Shown in pieces: positions 13,201-24,872 of a DNA stretch of 64,000 nt; position 1 is the first letter of the stretch, and the number at the start of each line of letters is the position of its first letter. This DNA comes from Boletus sp. NGJ (lineage: Eukaryota > Basidiomycota > Agaricomycetes > Boletales > Boletaceae), in assembly GCA_019096195.1 (NCBI GenBank), contig JAGTXK010000073.1, positions 930,001 through 994,000 on the forward strand, written 5' to 3'. A program made the translations under genes and the position numbers. The notes beneath the pieces were generated by a model, which worked only from the letters and a program-made list of their open reading frames with translations, searched no databases and had not been told where the DNA came from.

Positions 13201-13533
13201 ACCAAAAACAAAAAAAAGACTCAACTGTGCCGAGGCATCCTGCATTGCCACTCGTTGTGGGCTGAGCTGCAGGTAAGTTTCACCTCTGACCTTTCCACCA
13301 TGAGATAAATTCTTCTCCGGGTCAGCTAGATGGCTATATAGAATCTTCTCTGCGAGTGTCAGTGGCCTGTTGTTGAGCAGTTTCCGTACATGGTCTAGCT
13401 TTTGAAGTAGTTTGGCATAAGGTGGTGTGATGGAAGAACAGTCCTTCTCGATGGTTGGGGTATGTGTCGCAAGACAACGTTGCAAGACGCGTCTCGAATG
13501 ACATGAACCTCGTTGGAGGACTGGCAGAGACAT
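10269..13533 (-). CDS. ACO2: Aconitate hydratase, ACO2-like, mitochondrial
   Basis: A 4Fe-4S enzyme interconverting citrate and isocitrate; yeast Aco2 also works in the lysine pathway. The chosen start [20 protein letters not shown] is basic and hydroxylated like a mitochondrial presequence; an ATG at 13629 would add 32 residues but overlaps the neighbour's end. Family blocks: [12 protein letters not shown] and [29 protein letters not shown], the first cluster Cys in [13 protein letters not shown], the other two in [11 protein letters not shown], then [35 protein letters not shown] and the C-terminal swivel domain ending at SQMT. Many introns. The FNRNFK-type segment fits Aco2 better than Aco1, but paralogue choice needs a tree. 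Confidence 0.85.
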
Positions 13534-13648
13534 TGTCTTAATGTAGGTCGCTGATGGGCTGCGTCCAAGTTTCCTCATTCGGGTGTCGACTCTCTCTGAC
13601 ATTGTACACGTAAAGTAATGGTCAACCATTTAGAAACTTCCAGCACTA

Positions 13649-16323
13649 TCACCAGAGAGGTTCGACCGGGGTTTCTTTCCATCCCATTGTTCTTGCTTCC
13701 CAGTAGCCCCCTTCGTATTTCCAGTCTTCACCAACCTGCTTGAACCACCGAGGGGTTCGGTCTGCACCGCGTCTTCGTCTCTCTCTTTGTGATTCCTCCA
13801 ACCGCGTTTTTTGTGCCTCGGCCTCATCGACGTTTCCTTCTTCGAGTGCGCGCACGTCAGGTCGGAATCGTGAGTCAGTGGGCGGAAGCTTGCCCTTGAG
13901 GTCACTGGTAATCTCATTCAAAGTAATCCCAAACGCCGTGAACCCGTAACATTCCATATTCTGCTTCGGAAACGGCGCGATGCGCCAAAGCACACGAAGA
14001 TGCGATGAATCGAGGACAAGTACGATCTGGTCATCCCACTTGCCCTCGATGCGTGCACATATGTCCCCGGACCTTGAGAGAACTATACCAGTAACCTCGT
14101 TGGAGGCGCCCCAGTAACCGGTTTGCTTGAAGTCGACGACGCAGCTGGCTCCGCTGACCATGTTCTTAATCGTCATCTTTCCGCAGTGTTCGAGATACTT
14201 GGTTCCCATCATCAGATTTCGCATGAAAGAGGATGGTTTATTCCTGCACGCTGAAATTAACTTCACACTCGCGTATAATGATTTCTTTCTTTTACCATTC
14301 ATACCGATCATCACCTATCTTGAGCTGTGTCGTGCCTAGAGGGATGATTTCTAGGCTTTTACCTACAGGAAACGTGAGGTTACTCGCGTGGACACATCGC
14401 ATGGGAGGGAGGTACGGCAACGACTAACCCCAAAACTTGGTCTTCCCAGCAGACGTACCATGCAGCTCCCATCCGTCTCCCTCGGCATGATAGGCGATGA
14501 CGACCGGGTTGTGCGAAACCTTTTCCGCGATAAATTTCATCCGAACATCTTCAAATGTTTCTACAAGCATCGGATTGCTGACAAGAAACCTTAGCGTAAC
14601 TTCCCATACATAACAGGTATCACATACAACCCTTTCCTTCCGGACCGATGTCTCGTGTGCGCGTAGCTGGATATCGCGAACGCTGCAACAAAACACATTC
14701 GTTCGACTGGCTCATTAGCTTCAGCTGCCTGTTGTAGCAATCCGTGGTACTCTAGTTCCTCAGCTGTTCGTTGTAAGAGAGTCAAAGGCTCGTTGAAAGA
14801 CACAGGGAATGCTATAGTTGATAAATCCTAGAGGCAGAAATCTTAACTTCATCACGAAGTGAAGTAACCAAAACACACCTTGCCGACATTCTTCTTCAGC
14901 ATAGCGAATAAGCTGCCTTCGTCACCCACGGGCCCTGAAGGTAGGCGAGCTCGCCTGACAACTTGACGCGTATGTAAAGAGGAACCGTCATCACGTATTT
15001 TCAGTGGTATATGGTCTTCCTCGTCGCTGGATGCGCTTCCGTACTCATTTAGGCTCAAATTCCCAGAATGCAATGCAAGCCGTGCTTTCTCCTCTTCGAG
15101 CGTTGGATCCTCGAGCAAAAATTCTTCTCCGAAATTATCTTCAGCGTCGAACCATTCAACGGGGGCACCATCACTCAAATCTGTCATGGATGATATCCTA
15201 TTTGACTGATGGCTCAACGAAGTGGAGAGGCCAGATGCAGACAGAAGCTCGTCGATTTTCTCCTCAGCGGTCTTTGGTAGCGGAGACCCACGTATCGTCA
15301 ATGGCAGTGTATCGTTTTGCAGCGCGTAGAGTGACCTTAGTAGAGCAACGTGCTGGAACTTGATGGAGTCGAGTGCGATATGAGCACGTTGAAGGTGGAT
15401 GTTGACGCTAGTGTCTGTATTGGGACGAATTAGAGTGCCATCTTCATGAGTGACATGGGGTCTAGCTGTCGGAGAGACGTATCATTTAGCATTGCAGCAT
15501 CCTTGATGGCCACCTGAAACCTACACTTCTTGAATTTACTGAAAACCGAGCCAGCATCCCTGTGATTATTGAGTTCCTCCTTGTCCGACCTAGACTTGAG
15601 AGAGCTGTTCTTCTTAGATGAGTCCTCGGTATGAAGTGCTGTGATCGCACTTTCCAACTCGGCAATGGCCTGGCAGCGGTGAAGATGAAGATCGATTGCC
15701 TGTGAAAAACTTCAGTGTACATACCAATCCCATGTCCTCGGCAATGATACTGGATTTGCTCCGTTGAGAATGAGTCAGCCTGGGAGTTAACCTGCCCGTA
15801 CTTGACCGGCGGCCATCTGTCACGATGAATTTCCTGCTTGCAATTGTTCACACATGATGACAAAATGATTAGCACGGTCTGCTTGCCTGAAAGCGGTCAT
15901 CCATGTGTTGAAGTCCTCCGAGCTCAGACATTTGATGTGGAACGTGGCAGTGCTTGAGTCTAGATGAATGTCCTTGCGCCCTACGACGGTGGAGAGTGCG
16001 GCATGAGGGAGGAATATTCGGTCGCGAACAGGGTGTTTAGGATCTAACGAATAGGACAATGTGCCTGACTGGTGCAGCACGAAATAGCGACGCGCGAACC
16101 CTACAGACGTGGTGGGTCGTGGAGTCCTGCAGTACGTCAAGACTCGAGCTGCGTACCCTGCATCTTTTTCCTCCTCTTTTTGAGTAACCATCCCTGGTAG
16201 ACGATGTCCTGGGACGGATCCTGGAAATAAGGGAGGGCCATAAGCCAAGATCAAGAGGGACACTAATGTACTGGACAAGCAGTCAGCGCTTCAGCGCTCG
16301 ACACACACGGTACGCGCGGCCAT
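13649..16323 (-). CDS. OSH3: Oxysterol-binding protein, Osh3-like
   Basis: A lipid-transfer protein of membrane contact sites. Splicing gives an N-terminal PH domain (YQGWLLKKRRKKMQG, then FARRYFVLHQSGTLSYS and WMTAFRQ), an acidic middle region with a possible FFAT-like tract (EDNFGEEFLLEDP), and the lipid-binding ORD (VSFNEPLTLLQRTAEELEY, GTSAGKTKFWG, KMTIKNMVSG, WRIAPFPKQNME). The ORP signature, normally EQVSHHPP, reads EKVSHNPVV. The start at 16323 (MAART, then a splice to DPSQD) is my best guess. It puts the PH domain at the very N-terminus, with no GOLD domain as in yeast Osh3, and only about 300 bp remain before the next gene. The family is clear; the 5' end is not. Confidence 0.75.
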
Positions 16324-16639
16324 GCTCGGAGACAATAAAATAACCCGGCGTGATGATTGCACGGGCGTGTAGTCTCGTAGGACAGGTCTCGTCGAAGGTG
16401 TACAATTTTGAATGCATTTTCTCTCGCTGGCCGATGTGTGTCCCCCCCCTCCACGCCCCAGCAAAAAAGTATCAAAAGGGCTGGGACAGCCAGGTGGTGA
16501 TAAGAGCTTTTGTCAGCGTCAGCATGGGAGGATCTCACGGATCCGGTCCGCTGCTACTAAGACTCCTTGCTATAATCTAATCCATCGGAACCTCCCATCT
16601 TACTTTTGCCCACCTTCCTCCTCCACCGCATTCTACACA

Positions 16640-18677
16640 ATGTCTGTTCCAACGTACGTCGCCCTCTCCTCGCATCGCCCTTCACCGTCGCTAACCAGTC
16701 TTCAACTTGAATCCAGCGGTGACATCGGCCTTATCGGCCTCGCTGTCATGGTGCGTATCTCTGTTCCGCTACTCCACTCAGCGCTCTTGAATGTCTGCTC
16801 TAGGGTCAAAATTTAATTCTGAACATGAACGACAAGGGCTTCACCGTCGTCGCATATAACCGCACCACCAGCAAAGTCGACGATTTCCTCGCCCACGAGG
16901 CCAAGGGTACGCGATGATATCATACTTACGCCACTCCCCCTTTATCTTTCCCTCCCCAAGGTACCAACGTCCAGGGCGCACACTCTATTCAAGAGCTCGT
17001 TGCCAAGCTCAAGCGTCCGCGCAAGATCATCCTTCTCGTCAAGGCCGGTCCTGCTGTTGACAGCTTCATCTCCCAGCTCGAGCCCTACCTTGAGAAGGGC
17101 GACATCATCGTCGATGGTGGTAATTCCCATTACCCCGACTCCATCCGCCGCACCAAGGAACTCGAGGCAAAGGGCCTCTTGTTCGTTGGCTCCGGTGTTT
17201 CCGGCGGTGAGGAAGGCGCTCGATACGGCCCTTCCCTCATGCCTGGTGGTTCCCCCGATGCATGGCCCGCCATTAAAAAAATCTTCCAGGCTACTGCTGC
17301 CCAGGTCAATGGAGAACCTTGCTGTGACTGGGTCGGGGAGACCGGTTCCGGACACTATGTCAAGATGGTACATAATGGTATGTCATTCTCTCTCCCCCTT
17401 TGTTTTCTTCAGACTCAGATTTAATCGCAGGTATCGAATATGGTGACATGCAGTTGATCGCAGAGGCCTACGACATCCTTAAGCGTGGCCTTGGCCTTCA
17501 AGAGCGAGAGATTGCAGAGATATTCGAAAAGTGGAACAAGGGTGTCCTTGATTCCTTCCTCATCGAGATCACCGCGAATATCTTGAAGTTTAATGATGAT
17601 GATGGCGTCCCCCTCGTCGCCAAGATCTTGGATCAAGCTGGACAGAAAGGCACTGGCAAGTGGACAGCCATTGCTGCTCTTGACGCTGGAACCGCTGGTA
17701 TGTCGCACTATCCCACGAAGATATCGAATTCTGACTTGATAATGAATGTGACACAACTAAACAGTTACCTTGATCGGTGAGGCTGTGTTCGCACGCTGCT
17801 TGTCCGCTATCAAGGAAGAGCGTACGCGTGCAAGCAAGGTCATTGCTGGTCCGCAGAAGGAGCCATTCCGCGGCGACAAGCAACAATTCATCGATGATCT
17901 TGAACAGGCGCTCTACGCTTCCAAGATCATCTCATACACACAAGGCTTCATGCTTATGAGGGAGACCGCCAAGGAGGTTCGTGATGCGCTATCGAGAGAG
18001 GCGAGTTTCTTAATGTACGGCACAGTTGAATTGGAACTTGAACTATGCTGGCATTGCGCGCATGTGGCGTGGTGGATGCATCATCAAGGTTTGTTAACGT
18101 ATCACATACCATGGCCCGATTATCTGATGTGCATGTATTTTAAGAGTGTTTTCCTCGGTGATATTACTTCTGCATACGAAAAGAATTCGCAACTCGAATC
18201 CCTCCTCTTCGACGACTTCTTCAACAAGGGTATGTTTGGCTAATTGCATGCTCCCTCGATAGAATATCCATCCCATTTTGTAGCTGTCCACAAGGCACAG
18301 CCCGGTTGGAGACGTATCATTGCTCAGGCTGTTCTCTGGGGAATACCTGCTCCTGCCTTTAGCACTGCTCTCGCCTTCTTCGATGGATACAGGAGTGAAA
18401 TTGTCCCCGCTAACCTCCTTCAGGCGCAGGTGCGTGTTGCATCTGTGCGTGATGCTACCTTTACTAACCCATGCTGTCCTTTGAAGCGTGATTACTTCGG
18501 TGCACACACGTTCCGTGTCCTCCCTGGAAAAGAGAACGCGAAACTCAAGAAAGGCGAAGACATCCGTACGTTTCAAATGGTTGCCAACTTACCCCATATA
18601 CATATTCACAATACTATTCAGACATCAACTGGACTGGTCGTGGCGGGAACGTGTCCGCTAGCTCATACTCAGCTTAA
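16640..18677 (+). CDS. GND1: 6-phosphogluconate dehydrogenase
   Basis: Oxidative decarboxylation of 6-phosphogluconate to ribulose 5-phosphate with NADPH, in the cytosolic pentose phosphate pathway. The NADP-binding fold starts at [15 protein letters not shown]; then [12 protein letters not shown], the substrate loop [21 protein letters not shown], catalytic Lys and His region [19 protein letters not shown], and late blocks [26 protein letters not shown] and [11 protein letters not shown] at the end. The last exon ([11 protein letters not shown]) is reached by a splice after 18566. Around eight introns, all with ordinary GT-AG ends as far as read. Length and motifs match the family. Confidence 0.95.
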
Positions 18678-18849
18678 ACATGGCGTTCCATGCTAGCCTT
18701 GTATTCTAAATGTGCCCCTGGGGACTGCGATTGTAACCCGGCTGGCGTACGATTGTTTTGTTACGATAGTAGAAATAAAATCAAGCTTCGCTATTAGTGC
18801 GACTCGGAGTGGTGAAATTACAAAGTTTCACCTCATTCATGCTGCCTCC

Positions 18850-21355
18850 ATGTGCGGGATCTTCTGCTCCTTACGCACGTCCCATAATACACAGGAACAG
18901 ACATCTGCGGACCAAGACGCTCTCCGTGTCGTGTCCGACAAATTAAAGCGTGCAAATGCAGCTCGAGGTGAGCCCGCACACCACTTGAAGAACCTTCGAA
19001 CCTTGAAAACTGGATGTATTAGGTCCAGATGCACAACATGCAGTGTCCATCGTCTTTCCAACTCGCGACGCAGTAGTATGCAACTCCTCCCATATCTCGA
19101 GAGGGCATACTATCATGGAATTCTATGCCTCCGAGCTTTGGTTAAGAGGTAATGCACCGATCGTGCAACCTCATGTGGAGGATGGGGACGTATTATGTTG
19201 GAATGGGGAGGTACGTTAATCGGTCATGAACCCCATCATGATCTGAGTTGATGCTGATCGCACTACATCCTTACTGTCGTTCGTATAGGTCTTCGAAGGC
19301 CTGGAGGTACGAACAAACCGCGCGAACGTTCATTGCCAAGACTATCGCTGACCATCCAAAGATCGGTCCCGCCGAGAATGACGGTCATAAAGTATTTGAA
19401 CGCTTTCGGGCCGTAACAGAACCGCTTTCGATTTCAGGGACCGTCGGGAATATCGAGGGACCGTAGGTTCTTCAGCCCATCTCTGAGCGCATTTACCCAC
19501 TCTTCACAATCAGATACGCGTTCGTGTTTTACCAGGTCTGCCCCTTAGCTGGTCGTCGACTCTATATTGTCTTATCCTTTGCAGGGGTCATCAAAGAAGT
19601 TGTATTTTGCACGAGATCCCCTTGGTCGGCGATCGCTGTTGATACACAAGCCCACTTTGGTCAATCCGATCTTCCTTCTTGCATCAGTGTCGGCTGGCGG
19701 CGACGACGACGCAAACGAATTCGAGGAGCTCTCTACTGACGGAATATTTGTCCTCGATCTCGCTACACTTCGTGAGCCTGAAAATGTATGCGTCTCTGAT
19801 TCGTGTCCCCCATAATCTGATGGAGTTAATGTCACTACAGTTTGTGACTGACTTTCACAGCAGTTTCGTTGTCATACCCCGAGCAAGTGGTGAACATAGG
19901 CCATTTGTATGTAAACATCCGTCAGAAATATTTTCTGTTTATCCGTTCACCAATGACAGGGTGTAATCAAGAGGGTCGATCAATCGTTGCCACCTGATAA
20001 CCTCCCGAGAATAGACGGCCTTGATGCCATTTCCCTCCCTACACCCCTTCTAGACGCCACGGAACAACTCATTTATCAGCTAGATAGAAGTGTAATGTTA
20101 CGCGTAAGAGATATCCCACAGGCACCGGGGGGCGGAGGTAATGCAAAGGTTGCTGTCCTTTTCAGCGGAGGAATTGACTCCACGATGCTAGCTTTCTTTG
20201 CACACCGGTATGCACAGTCATGTCCAGACATCATAAGGCTGCTAATGGATTCCCTGTGATCAGGTACATTTCGCTGGACGAACCGATCGACTTGCTAAAC
20301 GTGGCCTTTGAGAACCCACGCAAAATACAACTGCAACTGGATGGTAACATCGGAGCGCTTCCTAAAAAGAAGAGAAAACATCTAAAGGCGGCGGAAACTG
20401 ATTCAAGTGGGGATGCTGACAGGGAATTGTCGTCCTATATGGTTCCAGACAGGGCAACAGGTCTTCAAGAAGTGGAGGAACTCAGGAGACTATGTCCAGG
20501 GAGATTATGGAACTTCGTAAGTCTTGCAACCAAAAGCTATATTTGGTGGGTGTTGAATACACCTCAAGGTTGAAGTTGATGTTCCGTACGAGGTAAATAC
20601 AGCGATGGTTGAGAGGACCATATTTCTTACAGTGATATGAAACAGGATAGTCGAGCTGCGAGACCAGCGGTCAAGGCAATGATGTATCCCAGTAGGACTG
20701 TTATGGACCTCGTGCGTACAAGGTTTATTCTTCTACCTGAGTGTCGTCTCATGCTTGGTGACAGAGTCTTGCTTTAGCGCTGTACTTCGCTTCGCGAGGT
20801 ATAGGTCGTGTGCGTGACGCGCCGACCTCGGAATACAAACAATACACGAGTCCCGCAAAAATCCTCCTCAGCGGACTGGGATCGGATGAGATGCTTGGGG
20901 GGTATGGCCGACACCGGAGCGTTTTCACGTCACGGAGTTGGCAGGGCGTAATCGACGAGGTGTGTCCCGCTGGCTCACCTTTTTTTTGTCCTATGAACAC
21001 CTTCGTTCTCCAGCTCCAACTTGAGCTCGATCGCATTCCGATACGCAATCTGGGGCGTGATGACCGGATTATATCTTCGCACGGCAAAGAGACAAGACAT
21101 CCATTTCTCTCGCTTTCTGTCGTGTCATTCCTTGCAGGACTGCCGGTGCATCTAAAGCTAGACCCACGGTTGGATATCGGAATCGGAGATAAGATGTTGT
21201 TGAGGCTCGCAGCGAGAAAGGTGGGGCTTGTGGAGGCGAGCATGAGGAAGAAAAGAGCGATGCAGTTTGGAAGCCATTCTGCGCGAATGGAGGGGGGAGA
21301 ATTGGACAGAAGAGGTGACTCGATGATTAAGTCCATGCCTGATAGCTACGTGTGA
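18850..21355 (+). CDS. Asparagine synthetase domain protein, ASNSD1-type
   Basis: The protein begins MCGIFCSL, so Cys2 after Met removal is the class II glutamine amidotransferase nucleophile position. N-terminal blocks after splicing include RGPDAQHAVSIVFPTRD, MEFYASELWLRG and GDVLCWNGEVFEGLE, then FARDPLGRRSLL. The C-terminal half has the ATP-pyrophosphatase P-loop FSGGIDSTMLAFFAHR and the synthase block LSGLGSDEMLGGYGRHR. The layout fits the ASNSD1/YML096W group, which differs from true ASN1/ASN2 and whose reaction is not settled. A Lys-rich spacer (KKKRKHLKAAE) interrupts the synthase domain. Ends MIKSMPDSYV. Confidence 0.85.
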
Positions 21356-21449
21356 GCGACGACCCAATATTGGTCTTGGCGCTGTGTTGTTTATACCGTG
21401 TTTGTTGACCCTAGCCTTGACCAAAACTGTTTACAATTCACTATACCTC

Positions 21450-22635
21450 ATGGCTCTCCCACAAGCTGCGACTCGTCTACTAGGTAACTTGACCGTTTGA
21501 ACACTAGAAATGAACAAACTCACGTCCCCTGTCTGCAGTGCCATTGGGAATTGCATTCGCAGCTGTACAGGCCAGTATCTACGATGTGCCTGGGGGTTTC
21601 CGAGCAGTCATGTTTGACCGTTTCTCTGGTGTAAAAGACAAGGTATGCGTTTTTTATTCACCCGTCTATGATTAGGGGCACAGATTGACACTGTCAGGCA
21701 ACGGGCGAAGGAACCCACTTCTTGGTGCCTTGGCTGCAGAGGGCTATTCTGTACGACTGCCGTATCAAGCCCAGAGTAAGCACCTGGTTGGTATTCGTTG
21801 TTGACATTGCTGATGGATTGTGAAACCAGAATATCTCGACCACGACGGGTTCGAAGGACTTGCAAATGGTCTCCATAACATTGCGTGTGCTCTCACGGCC
21901 CGACACAGACCACCTGTCAAAGATTTACCAGAGCTTGGGCTTGGACTACGACGAACGTGTTCTTCCCTCTATCGGCAATGAAGTGCTGAAGGCCATTGTG
22001 GCACAATTCGATGCAGCCGAGTTGATTACTCAACGAGAGGTGGTGTCGTCCAGAATAAGAGCAGACCTTTTGCAGCGTGCAGGCGAATTCAACATTAAAT
22101 TGGAAGATGTGTCAATCACACATTTGACGTTTGGAAAAGTGGGTTTGCTTGGAATAAGACAAGGATGAAAGGGCTAATAAGTTTTTTTTTAGGAGTTTAC
22201 ACAGGTTTGTGGTCAATGATGGCGGTGAGAGACAGTCTGAGCGTCCGAAACTTGATAGGCCGTCGAAGCCAAACAGATAGCACAACAAGGTATGCCAGAC
22301 GAGACTGGTTGAGAGTGAAAGGCTGACGCGGGGACAGATGCGGAGCGAGCCAAGTTCATCGTGGAAAAGGTGAGCATGCTGGGCTGGTACAGAGCGTGTT
22401 GCTGAGGGGATGGCAGGCTGAACAAGAGCGACAAGCGGCTGTGATCCGTGCGGAGGGGGAGGCCGATGCGGCGGCGACGGTGTCGAGGGCGTTGGAGAAG
22501 GCGGGGGATGCGTTCTTGGCGCTGCGGAAGATCGAGGCGAGCAAGGCGATTGTGCAGTCGCTGGCAGGGAACGGGAACGTGTCGTACATACCGAGCAGCG
22601 GGGGGAATGTGTTGTTGAATGTGCCGAGCAAGTAA
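21450..22635 (+). CDS. PHB1: Prohibitin-1
   Basis: An inner mitochondrial membrane scaffold that assembles with PHB2 into rings and controls m-AAA protease and cristae. The start [20 protein letters not shown] supplies the N-terminal membrane anchor. The PHB/SPFH domain follows: [58 protein letters not shown], then [20 protein letters not shown] and [12 protein letters not shown]. The C-terminal coiled coil is [19 protein letters not shown] and ends [12 protein letters not shown]. The sequence follows the PHB1, not PHB2, pattern. Several small introns, including very short exons near 22210-22375. Confidence 0.93.
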
Positions 22636-22768
22636 GTTGGTAGAGGAATAGATATGATGGTGTAGTTCCGGGGATGACCGAGGAGAGTGGGAGTTGTTCC
22701 CATGCACTCTAACTCTGCTGTCGTACGTGATCTGTGTCGCGCGCTGCGTTTGAGGGAGTGAGCGAAAT

Positions 22769-22980
22769 TTCTCTGTCCCCTCTCCTTCTCTCTCTCCTTC
22801 TCTCTGTGTTCTCTGTGTTCTCTTTTTCTCATTTTATCTCTTTTCTCCTTTCCGTCTGTCTTTTTCTATCTCCCATATCTCCCCGTCTCGTCCTTCCCTC
22901 ATCAGATTATCTCTTTCCTCCTGTACGTATTCTCCCTCTCTTCCGTCCAACTCACCCTTCATTTCTTCACTAGATTCTCT
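22769..22980 (+). promoter_or_regulatory. CT-rich tract upstream of PUB1 homologue
   Basis: About 210 nt of almost pure pyrimidine on the plus strand (runs such as CTCTCCTTCTCTCTCTCC) end just before the ATG at 22989. Pyrimidine-rich leaders and core promoters are common before highly expressed fungal genes. The tract probably covers the transcription start and 5' UTR. Confidence 0.5.
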
Positions 22981-22988
22981 ATTAAGTC

Positions 22989-24438
22989 ATGAACCCTATA
23001 GGCATGGGTGGCCCAGCCGAGGCTCCAGTATGTTCCCCTTCTCCCCTCCCCTCCCCACTTGACCTCCCATCCAACAGAGGCGGGCTCATCTCTACGTCGG
23101 TAACCTGAGCCCTCGGGTCACCGAGTACATGCTCACCGAGATTTTTACCGTCGCTAGCCCCGTCCAGCATGTCAAAATCATCCCAGACCGTAATTACCAG
23201 CATGGCGGCCTCAACTATGGCTTTGTCGAGTACCTCGACATGCGCGCTGCCGAGACCGCTCTGCAGACCCTCAATGGTCGCAAAATTTTCGACACAGAAA
23301 TTCGTGTCAACTGGGCTTATCAGGGTCAGCAAAACAAGGAGGACACCACCGGCCATTACCACGTCTTCGTCGGCGATCTCTCTCCAGAGGTCAACGACGA
23401 GGTTCTCGCCAAGGCTTTCAGCGCTTTTGGCACCTTATCCGATGCTCGCGTGATGTGGGATATGAATTCCGGAAAATCTCGTGGCTACGGCTTTCTGGCC
23501 TTCAGGGACAAAACAGACGCAGAGCAGGCCATCGCAACCATGAATGGCGAATGGCTCGGCTCGCGCGCCATCCGTGTCAACTGGGCGAACCAAAAAACTC
23601 AGGGAGCAAGCGCTCCTCCTCCCCGTCCCGCTGGAACGCTCGGTACTGCACCTGCACCAATCAATTTCCAGGGTGGGCCCCTCTCCTACGAGGCCGTTGT
23701 TCAGCAAACCCCTTCTTACAACACCACTGTTTATGTCGGTAACTTGGTACCCTACTGTACCCAAGCAGACCTCATTCCGTTGTTCCAATCTATCGGCTAC
23801 CTTTCCGAGATTCGTATGCAAGCTGATCGTGGCTTTGCGTTCGTCAAGCTTGACACACACGAGCATGCTGCTATGGCGATCGTTCAGCTGCAAGGTCAGA
23901 TGGTGCATGGCAGGCCGATAAAGTGTAGTTGGGGCAAGGATAGGGCTGATGGTGCGACTGTGCAACCTAATGCTATAAGCCCTTCTCCTACCGCGGCTCC
24001 GTATGGCAATATGGTGAGCCAAGTTGGTTTGCTTTTTGTTTTTCTCATTCATCTCATTTTCACGTTTCATAGCCCATGTACGGCATGCCCCAGCCTAACA
24101 CCTACGGACAGTACGGCTTCGGTGCATACACCGGGTTCCCGAACCAGCCGGGGGGCGCCGCCAATCCCGCAAGCCCAGGCATGCCACAAGCTGCTGCCGG
24201 CGCCGTCGGCACTGGACTTGGAGCTAGTCAGCCAGGTGCGACAGATGGATCTGTCGCAGCCGGCGGTGCCGCCCCGGGTGCTCAGGCCCAATGGCCCACC
24301 GGGGACCCTAGTTCGTACTATTCCAACTACTGGGGTGGTAAGATTCTACAAAACTTCGGTGGATTTTGCTGATGACTATGCGCAGGATATTACAGCCAAC
24401 AGGCTGGACAGCCGGGCGCAGAGGGCCAGGGTGCTTGA
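22989..24438 (+). CDS. PUB1: Three-RRM RNA-binding protein, Pub1/TIA-1 type
   Basis: A poly(U)/poly(A)-binding protein of nucleus and cytoplasm that acts in mRNA stability, splicing and stress granules. A short first exon (MNPIGMGGPAEAP) splices to RRM1 (RNP2 LYVGNL, RNP1 NYGFVEYL), RRM2 (VFVGDL, SRGYGFLAF) and RRM3 (VYVGNL, RGFAFVKL). The spacing of three RRMs is that of TIA-1/Pub1. The C-terminal tail is Gln/Pro/Gly/Tyr-rich and ends QQAGQPGAEGQGA after an intron near 24341; a continuous reading frame runs on past this intron but is not the real 3' end. Confidence 0.9.
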
Positions 24439-24872
24439 AATTTTTGCTACTTTGCATCGTTATATTCTGTCGAGTCATTCGTCATCATGCCCTCGTGACT
24501 GTAGCCGTGAAATTGCTCTTCGAGTCAAACAGCTCATTTTCTTTACCTTTTGTTCCTTTCTTAACTCTGCAGAATTTCAATCAAAACAGATGAAAGAAGT
24601 TATGTATGGTAACTCCAGAACTGTCATCCATACTTTGTCGCGCCCTGTTCATCATCTCCATCTGTCGCACCACCACCCCGGTTTTCTATCTTGTTCTTCA
24701 GAGGTTGACGTGTTTTAATTTTTGTCTGGTCTCTGCACAACTCAGTTTACTTCTCTCTCTATATATCCTCTAGAGGATGGTTTTCCATCCGAAATGTTAC
24801 TCGTTTGATTATGTGTGATCGTGATGGTATAAGGTACTAGTGAACAGCACAAGAATATCTACTCATCCACAA
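24439..24872. other. Convergent 3' flanks of PUB1 and ATG16
   Basis: About 430 bp between two stops. T-rich sequence downstream of PUB1 is likely 3' UTR. No gene or repeat seen. Confidence 0.6.

Noticed and set aside
16276-16278. Start of the Osh3-like gene at 16278
   Set aside because: The codon is TTG and lies inside a likely intron; splicing puts the PH domain in another frame.
23435-24070. Minus-strand frame (211 codons) opposite the PUB1 homologue
   Set aside because: Antisense shadow of strong RRM-coding sequence; no domain.
24439-24718. C-terminal extension of the PUB1 homologue to 24718
   Set aside because: That frame reads through two introns; splicing gives a stop at 24438 and a typical tail.
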